From JBAXGW01 sp037139195 (GTDB lineage: Bacteria > Bacteroidota > Bacteroidia > Bacteroidales > JAHJDW01), in contig JBAXGW010000002.1 in assembly GCA_037139195.1 (NCBI GenBank), positions 74,651-138,650 of the forward strand: DNA of 64,000 nt, written 5' to 3'. The first letter of the stretch is position 1. Each line of letters starts with the position of its first letter. This document shows positions 50,946-59,682 of the stretch, piece after piece. The notes below the pieces were generated by a model that saw only the letters and a list, made by a program, of their open reading frames with translations, made no database searches and was not told the DNA's origin. The position numbers and the translations under genes were made by a program.

Positions 50946-53819
50946 TTAATTTTTAAACAAAGCACTCTCTTTAATTTCAATTATAGTACCATACTTCTTC
51001 AAATCATTTAAATTAATTCTAGATTTATCGCCAACAATTGAAATAACCATTGGTTGATTTTGAATGTTCTTTTTGTAGAATTCATAAATTTGATTAAACT
51101 CCATTTGATTATACACTGGTATTTTTTCGGCTACTGGATCTTTGTCAAAACCTCTTAACTGCCATTTAAGTATTTGCTGACTTAAGTCTCTGAAATTTGG
51201 TTCGCTGCTAATAGCCGATTCCGAAAGATAGGTTTTAATCATATCCATTCTATCTACTTTTTGAGGCATTGTACGAATTAATGTATCAAAAACACTAAGA
51301 GCTTCAATTGTTTTATCTGCTTGTGTAGCTACATAACCATAAAACATCGTTTTTTGATTTGCTTTTTGAGGAATTGAATATCTAGCACCAGCCCCATAAG
51401 CTAAAGAGCGATATTCTCTAATCTCTTGAAGAACTAAGCCCGAAAAATCGCCACCAAAATACAAATTAAATGCGTCAATAAAAGGTTCTTGCGATTTATC
51501 ATAGATAGTTGCATTTTCAAATAGATAAATTTTGCTTTGTGCAGCCTTCTTCTTGTTAACCAAATAAATAATATTTTTGTTGTATTCTTGTATCGGCTTA
51601 ATAATAGGCGATTCCGACTTCTGAACAGATGACGAAGGATTAAGTTTTTCTTTTATTAAAGCATTTGCCTTTTCGGCGCCTATGGTTCCAACGTAGTGAT
51701 ATTGAGCTTCAAATTTTGTCGATTTAACAAAATCAGCAACCAATGTATCAGTATTTAAAGATTTTATTTGTTTCATTGTTAAACGATCAATAAATTCTGA
51801 TTTATTGTTGTATTTTACATAAGCAAATAGAGCATCAGCAACATTATCAGGCTCCGATTTTTCCATTTTTCTATCGCTTTTTTCGCCTTCAATAACAAGC
51901 TTTAGCTTTGATTTATCTAATTTCGGCTCAACTATTAATTTATTAACTAAAGTTAAAGCTTGGTTCAAATTTTCTTCAATTCCCTCTAAATGAACAATAA
52001 CATAACTATCGTCGCTTGAAACGTTATATGTACATCCAATTTTACTAAACTCTGATTTAAATTGAGTTACATCCATATCTTTTACTCCGCTCATATTTAA
52101 TAATTGAGAAGCGTATTTAAGGGAAGGCATTTTAAAGTCGCCAATGCCATATTTAATATCTAAAGAGAAAATATCATTAACAGGATTATTAACATAATAT
52201 AATTTATGTCCGGAAGTAATAGTTTGTTCATTCATGTCTTTTGTAAAATCAACAAAACGGGGGGTGAAATTATATGAAGGAACTGTTTTTAAATATTGTA
52301 CATACTTAGATTCAGCAGTTGTGTTTGAAATTACTGGCTTGTAACCTGGTTTGTCAATTTTTGCTTTTTTAGGAAAGCCCATTTTCGAGAAGAATGCAAG
52401 GTAATTATCACCATAATAAGCATTAGCAACTCTAACAATATCTTCTTTTGAAATTTTATTTAATTTAGAAGAGAAATTAGCAAAATCGTCCATATTTCGG
52501 TTTTGTCCAAAAGCCTCGCCAATCATAACAGCCTTGTTTTCGTACGATTCCATTTTTTGCTGATATTCATTATATAGCTCTTTTTTCATTGCTTCGAGCA
52601 TCCAATCGTCGAAATTGCCTTTTCTTACTTTTTGAAATTCGTCTATAACCAATTTTTCAGCTTCTTCTAACGATTGTCCTATAATTTTCGGAATCATAAG
52701 AACTAAAGTTGATCCATAATCATTGTACTGTATAGGAAGAATCATAGCTGCAAGTAGCTTATTATCTAAAGATAACTTATCTAAAAGCCCTGTTTGATTG
52801 CCATTTGATAAAATTCTATTGCAAACCTGCATTGCAATTTCGTCGGTTGCAGCATTAGGAGGTGTCCTGAAACCAAGAATTCCAATTTTTATAGGTGTAA
52901 GTTTTACCTCAACCAATTCTCTACCCTTAAAATCTTCTTCTTTATATTCTTCTTGTTTTGGGATAGTTCCTGATTTTAACCTACCAAATTTCTCTTTAAT
53001 AATTGGTATAATTTTATCTGAGTCGAAGTCGCCAACTAATACTAGAGCCATGTTATTAGCTACATAATACGTTTTAAAAAACTCATACATTTTTGTTAAT
53101 GAAGGATTTTTCAGGTCGTCAATTGTTCCAACTAAAGTTTGTTGACCATAAGGATGTTTTTTGAAAAAGCTTTTGTTAAAACTCTCAATCAGCTGTGTTT
53201 GAAACATATCTGAATATAGGTTTTTTTCTTCGTAAACAACTTCAAGCTCCGACTGAAACCCTCTGAAAACAGGACTCATAAATCGATGGCTGTACAAATC
53301 GAGCCATTTTTCTATTTGGCTTGGAGGAAAAGCATTAAAGTAAACCGTACGGTCAGCTCCAGTGTTAGCGTTCATTTCGGTGCCACCCATGCTTTTTACA
53401 ATTTTATCAAATTCATTTGGAATAGCATATTTATTAGCATTCAGCGATTCCTCGTTAATTTTCATCTGAATCTTTCTTCGCTCTGCGGTATCAATTGTTT
53501 TTCCTAAATCATCGTAAAATTTAAAAATATTATCAATATGAATCTTTTCTTTAGTCCAATCAGTAGTTCCAATCTCTTCAGTACCTTTAAAAAGCATGTG
53601 TTCTTGATAATGGGCCATTCCGGTTGCTCCTTTAGGGTCGTTTTTGCCTCCAGCCTTAACTGCAACTAAACCAAAAACTTCGGGACGAGTATGGTCTTCA
53701 TTTAAAATAACTGTTAAGCCATTATCTAATTTAAACTGTTTTATTTCAACATTTTTCTGTGCAAACGAAAATGCTGAATACGCTATTGATAAAACTAAAA
53801 CAAAAAATTGTTTTTTCAT
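50946..53819 (-). CDS. M16-family zinc metalloprotease
   Basis: A 957-residue periplasmic peptidase. Signal peptide 1-21 (FSFAQ). The first M16 domain has the inverse zinc motif HYQEH (His70, Glu73, His74) followed by MLFKGT, with the third ligand region EVVYEEKNLYSD near residue 190. Second and later M16-like halves (about 500-957) lack a zinc site, as is normal for the pitrilysin-type tandem. The ATG at 53819 starts directly at the signal peptide; a longer frame adds 17 residues before it. Likely degrades peptides in the periplasm. A 13-bp hairpin lies 42 nt upstream. Confidence 0.93.
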   Translation of the reverse strand: MKKQFFVLVLSIAYSAFSFAQKNVEIKQFKLDNGLTVILNEDHTRPEVFGLVAVKAGGKNDPKGATGMAHYQEHMLFKGTEEIGTTDWTKEKIHIDNIFKFYDDLGKTIDTAERRKIQMKINEESLNANKYAIPNEFDKIVKSMGGTEMNANTGADRTVYFNAFPPSQIEKWLDLYSHRFMSPVFRGFQSELEVVYEEKNLYSDMFQTQLIESFNKSFFKKHPYGQQTLVGTIDDLKNPSLTKMYEFFKTYYVANNMALVLVGDFDSDKIIPIIKEKFGRLKSGTIPKQEEYKEEDFKGRELVEVKLTPIKIGILGFRTPPNAATDEIAMQVCNRILSNGNQTGLLDKLSLDNKLLAAMILPIQYNDYGSTLVLMIPKIIGQSLEEAEKLVIDEFQKVRKGNFDDWMLEAMKKELYNEYQQKMESYENKAVMIGEAFGQNRNMDDFANFSSKLNKISKEDIVRVANAYYGDNYLAFFSKMGFPKKAKIDKPGYKPVISNTTAESKYVQYLKTVPSYNFTPRFVDFTKDMNEQTITSGHKLYYVNNPVNDIFSLDIKYGIGDFKMPSLKYASQLLNMSGVKDMDVTQFKSEFSKIGCTYNVSSDDSYVIVHLEGIEENLNQALTLVNKLIVEPKLDKSKLKLVIEGEKSDRKMEKSEPDNVADALFAYVKYNNKSEFIDRLTMKQIKSLNTDTLVADFVKSTKFEAQYHYVGTIGAEKANALIKEKLNPSSSVQKSESPIIKPIQEYNKNIIYLVNKKKAAQSKIYLFENATIYDKSQEPFIDAFNLYFGGDFSGLVLQEIREYRSLAYGAGARYSIPQKANQKTMFYGYVATQADKTIEALSVFDTLIRTMPQKVDRMDMIKTYLSESAISSEPNFRDLSQQILKWQLRGFDKDPVAEKIPVYNQMEFNQIYEFYKKNIQNQPMVISIVGDKSRINLNDLKKYGTIIEIKESALFKN

Positions 53820-54256
53820 AATTCTTGAAATTTTTAGTAACGATGTAAATAATAAAAATTTATCATGCAAAATTGAAGAAATTTTGCATGATAATATTTG
53901 ATGTGTAAAGTAATGGTTGGCAGTTCTTCTTTGTATTTTTGATAAGCTAAATTATAAATAATAAATAATCTATTATTGATAAAATATATTAAGTTAACTT
54001 TTTTGAATACAACATGATGTAATTTGATAAAAAGCGATGGATTTACGAGAAAAACGAGCTCTTTTTAACTTTTTTTAAATATTTTACAATTAGTTATTTT
54101 GGCAACTATATGAACTCAGCCATTGGCTTGCTTTGACTCACGCTCACTGTCCGCTGTTAGGTCAGCATTAGGCACCCTTTGCCCTGAACCAATTCACCTG
54201 TTACCTGTCTACTCTATCTTCGGTTTCGCTCTAACACAGTTAGCAGCTTAGTTTTA
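53820..54256. other. Gene-free stretch between M16 protease and LysE genes
   Basis: 437 nt without a credible gene. It contains the 13-bp inverted repeat at 53861-53893, then AT-rich DNA, and from about 54115 to 54245 a segment with visibly higher G+C than its surroundings. No match to a tRNA or known RNA was recognised. Confidence 0.6.
53861..53893. repeat. Inverted repeat upstream of M16 protease
   Basis: TATCATGCAAAAT (53861-53873), 7-nt loop, ATTTTGCATGATA (53881-53893). Perfect 13-bp arms in the leader region of the protease gene (start at 53819). It may be an operator, a leader hairpin or a mobile palindromic repeat. Confidence 0.65.
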
Positions 54257-54886
54257 TTAGAAAAAACACTTCGTGGAAAGATAAATACCAAAAACAATTA
54301 ACAATCCGCCGGCAATTCTTCTAACTAGTAAAAGAACTTTTTCGGTCATTATTTGTTTTAATTGATTTGCAATATATACTTTAAGCGTATCGGTAGCAAA
54401 TACCGTAAGCAGAGTTATGAGAAAGAAAATTATAATGTAAGGCTTAGAGCTGCTATAGCGAGCATTTACTTGAGCAGCCCAAAAAATCCAAAATAAAAAA
54501 ACCGAAGGCGTTAATATATTCATAAAAAAAGCCTTCACGCTATGGGTTAACATTTTGGGTTCTTGTATAGCTATTTCTTCAGCAAATTCGTTTTGAATAG
54601 GTTGTTTTTCTTTATTTAATATTTCGTATAACCCAAATAAAATAAGGAGTATTCCGCCTGTAATGCTAATAATATTAGCATATTTTGGATCGTTGACAAA
54701 TTGCGAAATTCCCCAATTAGTAAGTAGTATACAAGTAAAATCGCTAAAAAATATTCCTATTGCAAAGAAAATACCAGCCTTGAATCCGCGTCGAATACTT
54801 GTTTGAATTAAAGCAAAAAATACAGGCCCAACTAAAATAGAAAGGGTTAATCCTAATAATATTGCTTCTATAAATATTTTACCCAT
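54257..54886 (-). CDS. LysE-family exporter
   Basis: A 209-residue inner-membrane protein with six predicted helices. GLTLSILVGPVFFALIQTSIRRGFKAGIFFAIGIFFSD is the LysE/RhtB N-terminal signature, including the conserved GPxFxxxxxxSxxxG pattern. Family members export amino acids or related compounds. It begins 12 nt after the GH3 gene on the same strand, so the two are probably co-transcribed; an acyl-amino-acid product of the GH3 enzyme is one possible export substrate (inference). Confidence 0.9.
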   Translation of the reverse strand: MGKIFIEAILLGLTLSILVGPVFFALIQTSIRRGFKAGIFFAIGIFFSDFTCILLTNWGISQFVNDPKYANIISITGGILLILFGLYEILNKEKQPIQNEFAEEIAIQEPKMLTHSVKAFFMNILTPSVFLFWIFWAAQVNARYSSSKPYIIIFFLITLLTVFATDTLKVYIANQLKQIMTEKVLLLVRRIAGGLLIVFGIYLSTKCFF

Positions 54887-54898
54887 ATTAATTACATG

Positions 54899-56434
54899 CT
54901 ATTTTGCTTTTCTATTTTCTAAAAAAGCCTCCCATTCTTTAAGCTGATTGTTTTTTATTACTCGAGGAAATTTATTCTGAGCGCCTTCTTTACCTTTAGT
55001 TTTCATATATTGGTAAAATACTTCAGTTGGTAATACTTCAACAAATACATCCTTTATTGCCGCAATTCTTTCAACTCTGTAATCGTCGTTTAATATTCTT
55101 AAATTATCATCAATATGTTTTCTAATAGTATCTGGTCCAACGCATTCATCGCAACCAATAAACCATTTATGAGCAAACATAGATTCATGTTTAATTCCCG
55201 CAACTGTAAATTCTCGAATGCAAATATTCAATTGTTCTTCGGTCATTTGAATAGCTCTATTCATATTATCTTGCGATAAATGCTCGCCACATAGGCTTAA
55301 AAAATGCTTAGTTCTACCAGTAATAACTATTTCGTTTAACTCTAGATTTGTAAATTTAATGGTATCTCCAATTAAATATCTATATGCTCCGGAGCAATTA
55401 GTTAGCAATAAAGCATATTCTTTTTCAAGTTCAACTTGATCTATAGTAAAAGTTTCAGGATTATCTAAAATATTATTGTCATCGTCAAAATTATTGCTGT
55501 TAAAAGGAACAAATTCCATAAAAATACCACAATCAAGGGCCAATTCCATTGAGTTCGTGTTTGGACGTCCTTGATAGGCAATAAAGCCTTCTGATGCCAA
55601 ATAGGTTTCCATGTATGTAATAGGTTTTCCTAAAAGCTTTTCAAATCCTTTTATATAAGGCGAAAACGAAACTCCTCCATGAACATATATTGCCAAATTG
55701 GGCCAAATATCATGTATAGTATTCAAATTATATTTAGCTATTACTTTTTCCATTAAAATTTGAATCCAAGCAGGAACTCCAACTATCACGCCTATATCCC
55801 AATTTGGAGCATTGTTAACAATCTCTTCAAGCTTAGTAGACCAATCGCGTTCTTTCGAAATACGCTTACCTGGCTTATAAAAATGTTGAAACCAAAAAGG
55901 AATATTTCCTCCAGTAATACCAGATAAATCGCCTTCGTAATAGGTTCCGTTAAACTGAAGATGGGTGCTTCCGCCTAGCATTAGTATGCCTTTTGTATAA
56001 AATTCTTTAGGAAAATCGTAATAGGCTAAGGATAAAAGTTGTTTCAAACTCGTTTTCTTAATGGATTTAAGCATATCGTTTGTTACAGGGATATACTTGC
56101 TAGATGCGTCGGAAGTTCCTGAGCTCAATGCAAAATATTTTACTTTTCCTGGCCAACATACAAAAGCTTCGCCGTTTAATGTTCTGTACCACCACTTAGA
56201 ATGAATAGAATTATAATCGTGCGTAGGCACTTTTGCTCTAAATGTTGATATAATATCTTTTTGTTTTAAAATATCCGAGAACTCATAATATTCGCCAAAT
56301 GAAGTTTCCTGAGCCTTTCTTAATAGCTTTCTGAGTGTTTCTCTTTGAATTAATATGGCTTTTTTCTTAGGTTTACGAGGTAGTACTTTGCGCAATTCTA
56401 AAGCTTTTTTTATTATTGAACCTAATATTGGCAT
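54899..56434 (-). CDS. GH3-family acyl-acid amide synthetase-like protein
   Basis: A 511-residue member of the GH3 family, in the ANL adenylating superfamily. Plant GH3 enzymes join jasmonate or auxin to amino acids; bacterial functions are mostly unknown. The ATP-binding P-loop-like motif is FALSSGTSDASSKYIPVT (about 101-118); MGGSTHL, YMETYLASEGFIAYQ and the YRLGD-equivalent YRYLIGDTIKF (about 350) are also present. The length fits bacterial GH3. In operon with a LysE-type exporter. Confidence 0.9.
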   Translation of the reverse strand: MPILGSIIKKALELRKVLPRKPKKKAILIQRETLRKLLRKAQETSFGEYYEFSDILKQKDIISTFRAKVPTHDYNSIHSKWWYRTLNGEAFVCWPGKVKYFALSSGTSDASSKYIPVTNDMLKSIKKTSLKQLLSLAYYDFPKEFYTKGILMLGGSTHLQFNGTYYEGDLSGITGGNIPFWFQHFYKPGKRISKERDWSTKLEEIVNNAPNWDIGVIVGVPAWIQILMEKVIAKYNLNTIHDIWPNLAIYVHGGVSFSPYIKGFEKLLGKPITYMETYLASEGFIAYQGRPNTNSMELALDCGIFMEFVPFNSNNFDDDNNILDNPETFTIDQVELEKEYALLLTNCSGAYRYLIGDTIKFTNLELNEIVITGRTKHFLSLCGEHLSQDNMNRAIQMTEEQLNICIREFTVAGIKHESMFAHKWFIGCDECVGPDTIRKHIDDNLRILNDDYRVERIAAIKDVFVEVLPTEVFYQYMKTKGKEGAQNKFPRVIKNNQLKEWEAFLENRKAK

Positions 56435-56601
56435 GACTGATTATTTTAAAGTTTAATTAAGTGTAAAATTAATAATAATTTTAAATCTAAATCATTTTTG
56501 CAGAATAAGATTTGCTTCTTGTTTTCAAGTATTTATAATGCAATTAATATAGTATATTTAATAAATGTTAGTTTCACTTGATTATTAAAACATTGACTAA
56601 A

Positions 56602-56638
56602 AAAAGAATGCTCGTTTTTACTATACGAGCATTCTTTT
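56602..56638. terminator. Terminator of the M3 peptidase gene
   Basis: AAAAGAATGCTCGT (56602-56615), 9-nt loop, ACGAGCATTCTTTT (56625-56638): 14 bp, 7 nt beyond the peptidase stop. On the minus strand the stem is followed by a T run, so it terminates that gene. Confidence 0.85.
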
Positions 56639-56644
56639 AAAAAA

Positions 56645-58765
56645 TTATTTTTGAAGTCCTTTTCTTTTTAAATAAGGTTCAATTTTTGGTTCTGAACCTC
56701 TAAATGCTTTATACATTTCCATGGCATCAAGAGTTCCTCCTCGTTCTAAAATATTTTTTCGGAAAGATGTTGCTGTAGCTTTATCGAAGATTCCTTTTTC
56801 AACAAATGCGTTAAATGCGTCTGCATCAAGCACTCCAGCCCAAGTATAACTGTAATAACCAGCTGAATAGCCTCCACTAAAAATATGATTATAGTATGTG
56901 CTTTTGTATCTTACAGAAATTTCAGGTATTAAACCAATTTTTGCCAATGCTTTTTTCTCAAACTCTAAAACATCAATTTTTTCAGCTTTTGCAATGGTAT
57001 GATAATTCATATCTAAGTATGCAGCAGCAATAAATTCTGAAGTTTCAAATCCTTGATTAAAATATTTGCTATTTCCCAGTTTATCAATCAATTCCTTTGG
57101 AATTACTACTCCTGTTTTAAAATGTTTTGCATAAAGAGCTAAAACCTCAGGTTGACCTGCCCAATTTTCCATTATTTGAGATGGCAATTCTACAAAGTCT
57201 CTTGGAACTGATGTCCCTGATAAGCTATTGTAAGTGCAATTGGAAAGCAAGCCTTGCAAAGCATGTCCAAATTCGTGAAACAGCGTGTTTACTTCGTCAA
57301 AGGTTAGCAAAGCTGGTTGATCGGCTGTTGGTTTAGAAAAGTTGCAAACTACAGAAATTATAGGCGATATATTTTTGCCATCTTTTTTAGATTGTTTGCG
57401 GAACGAGTTCATCCAAGCGCCACCACGTTTGCTTTCGCGTGGGAAAAAGTCCATATACAAAAGTCCTTTATGCGAACCATCAGCTTCTTGCACTTCGTAC
57501 ACTTGTGCATCGGCATGATAGCTAGGAATATCTTTGCGTTCGATAAATTTTAAACCATATAAACGAGTGGCTAATTCAAAAGCACCATTTCTAACATTAT
57601 TCAACTCAAAATATGGGCGTAACGATTCTTCGTCTAAGTCATATTTTTCTTTACGAAGCTTTTCAGCATAATAGCGCCAATCCCAAGGTTGTAATTTGTC
57701 CTTAACACCGTCTTTGGTCATCATTGCTTGAAGTTCTTTTGCTTCGTTTTGTGCAACTTTAATTGCTGGTGTCCATACCTGATCAAGTAATTTATACACA
57801 TTTGCTTCGGTTTTAGCCATATTTTCATCTAAAATAAAAGCTGCATGAGTTGGATAGCCTAGTAAATTGGCTCTTTCTAAACGTAGATTTACAATTTTAT
57901 TTATATTTTCCTTGTTGTCTATACTATCGCCATTATTTCCTCTGTTGAAATAGGCTTTTAATATTTTTTCGCGTAGCACGCGTTTTTGACTATATTGCAA
58001 AAAAGGCATAATGCTAGGATTTTGAAGTGTATAAATCCATTTGCCTTCCATTTTGTTTTCCTTAGCAGCATCTGCGCCAGCAGCAATCAGTGATTCTGGC
58101 AAACCAGCTAAATCTTCTTTTTTATCAATTATTAATTTAAATCTATTGTTTTCAGCTAATACATTTTCGCTAAATTTAAGCGATAACACGGATAATTCTT
58201 GGTTAATCTCACGGAAACGTTTTTGTTTCAATGAATCTAAATCAGCTCCACCTCTAACAAAATCTTTATATGTTTCTTCTAGTAGTTTTTGTTGCTCAGG
58301 ATTTAGCTTAAGTTTGTCTTTTTGTTCGTACACTTTTTTAATACGAATCCAAAGTTTTGGATTTAAATTAATATTATCGCTATGAGTTGATATCTGAGGA
58401 GCAATTTCTTGAGCAATCTTTTGCATCTCTTCATTAGTAAGTGCGCCTAATAATATATAGAAAACATTGCTAACTTTAGATAAAAGGCTACCACTGTGTT
58501 CAAGTGCTTCAATGGTGTTTTCGAAATTAGGTTCAGCTGAATTATTAATTATAGAATCTACTTCAGCTTGTTGTTGTTTTATGCCTTCCTGGAATGCAGG
58601 CAAAAAATGTTCGTTTTTGATTTTATCAAATGGAGCAACACCATAAGGAGTATCCCATTCGGTTAAAAAAGGATTTTGATTTTTCGATTCTTCTTTCTTT
58701 TTATCTTTGCAGCCTACTGCAGAAACCATAGTGAAAATAGCTAAAATAAACAGTTGTTTTTTCAT
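56645..58765 (-). CDS. dcp: M3-family peptidyl-dipeptidase (Dcp-like)
   Basis: A 706-residue zinc peptidase, exported as a lipoprotein (signal MKKQLFILAIFTMVSAVGC, Cys19). The HExxH motif is FHEFGHALQGLL near residue 490, with the downstream ENWAGQPEVLALYAKHFKTG region supplying the third ligand, and GYSAGYYSYTWAGVLDADAF near the C-terminus, typical of Dcp/OpdA. It cleaves short peptides. E. coli Dcp is cytoplasmic or periplasmic without lipid; the lipoprotein form is common in Bacteroidota. Confidence 0.94.
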   Translation of the reverse strand: MKKQLFILAIFTMVSAVGCKDKKKEESKNQNPFLTEWDTPYGVAPFDKIKNEHFLPAFQEGIKQQQAEVDSIINNSAEPNFENTIEALEHSGSLLSKVSNVFYILLGALTNEEMQKIAQEIAPQISTHSDNINLNPKLWIRIKKVYEQKDKLKLNPEQQKLLEETYKDFVRGGADLDSLKQKRFREINQELSVLSLKFSENVLAENNRFKLIIDKKEDLAGLPESLIAAGADAAKENKMEGKWIYTLQNPSIMPFLQYSQKRVLREKILKAYFNRGNNGDSIDNKENINKIVNLRLERANLLGYPTHAAFILDENMAKTEANVYKLLDQVWTPAIKVAQNEAKELQAMMTKDGVKDKLQPWDWRYYAEKLRKEKYDLDEESLRPYFELNNVRNGAFELATRLYGLKFIERKDIPSYHADAQVYEVQEADGSHKGLLYMDFFPRESKRGGAWMNSFRKQSKKDGKNISPIISVVCNFSKPTADQPALLTFDEVNTLFHEFGHALQGLLSNCTYNSLSGTSVPRDFVELPSQIMENWAGQPEVLALYAKHFKTGVVIPKELIDKLGNSKYFNQGFETSEFIAAAYLDMNYHTIAKAEKIDVLEFEKKALAKIGLIPEISVRYKSTYYNHIFSGGYSAGYYSYTWAGVLDADAFNAFVEKGIFDKATATSFRKNILERGGTLDAMEMYKAFRGSEPKIEPYLKRKGLQK

Positions 58766-58875
58766 CGATAAATAATAATTTTTTAAATTTCGTGCAAGAT
58801 AATAAATTTTCTAATTTGGTGTTGTTGCATAGTATAAATTCTTTTAGTAGGTTTGTTGAATAAAGTTTTAAATTT

Positions 58876-59415
58876 ATGAAGATTAAATATTTAATAATTG
58901 CTTGTTCTTTCATTTTAATGATAGTATTATATTCATGTGGAAATCAGGAAGGATCAGAAACCAGATATATTAAAGATGAGGTGAGCTGTTTTGTTTTATT
59001 TGCCGATAAATGCAATAGTCCTCGTTCTATAAAAATTATTAGCAATACCAAGCAGTTGCTTTTTGATAGATGTTTTGTCAAAAATGCTGACGGAAATCCA
59101 GTGGAGGTTAAAAATACGGATTTAAATAGCAGAAAACATCATTTTTATGATGTAAGAGATGCAAAGAACATTGATAATGCGGAGATAAAAAAAATTGAAA
59201 TTATTTTTAATAATCCAACCGAAGAAGGAAGAGATAAAATATCAATCCATGTTTTTAATATGGATAAAACCAAAAAGACTTTGGTAGAATTGGGCAAAGG
59301 CACAATCATTTATTTCCCTAGTAATTTCGAATTTAAAAATGGAATTACAAAGGTACTTGAAGAAGAAGTGGAAAGCAGGTTAGCGGATATTATTATTAAG
59401 GCTGCTTTAAAATAA
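58876..59415 (+). CDS. Small lipoprotein of unknown function
   Basis: A 179-residue lipoprotein: signal with lipobox YSC (Cys21). The mature protein is charged and mixed alpha/beta (IKIISNTKQLLFDRCFVKNADGN, NAEIKKIEIIFNNPTEEGRDKISIHVFN). No domain family is recognised. It stands alone between the divergent dcp gene and a palindrome-rich spacer. Codon use looks like that of its neighbours. Confidence 0.7.
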   Translation: MKIKYLIIACSFILMIVLYSCGNQEGSETRYIKDEVSCFVLFADKCNSPRSIKIISNTKQLLFDRCFVKNADGNPVEVKNTDLNSRKHHFYDVRDAKNIDNAEIKKIEIIFNNPTEEGRDKISIHVFNMDKTKKTLVELGKGTIIYFPSNFEFKNGITKVLEEEVESRLADIIIKAALK

Positions 59416-59468
59416 TAGGTTATGATTTATAATATTGAAGCCTCTTTTTGCTCGACTCAGCATTTTTT

Positions 59469-59611
59469 GTTGCCTTTGGCAACTTGCTTTTATTTCACAG
59501 TGTTACACCGTGTTTTTCACAGAGTTTCACTGTTTTTTTTGTTTTCTCTGTGAAACACTGTGCTTTCACACTGTGTTACACTGTGTAAATAAAGCGCTTG
59601 CATTGGCAAGC
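59469..59611. repeat. Cluster of palindromes based on CACTGTG / TTTCAC
   Basis: GTTGCC-TTT-GGCAAC (59469-59483), then a 95-nt block (59493-59588) in which TTTCACAGTGTTACAC, TTTTTCACAGAG, CTCTGTGAAACACTGTG and CACACTGTGTTACACTGTG make a large imperfect inverted repeat, then GCTTGC-ATTG-GCAAGC (59596-59611). Lies between two convergent genes. It has no coding potential on either strand beyond chance frames. Confidence 0.7.
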
Positions 59612-59682
59612 TTATGCTCCGAAAGCCACATTATTTCAGAACTCAACCAAATAATGCGAAACTCTTTCGTCCAAAACACAAA

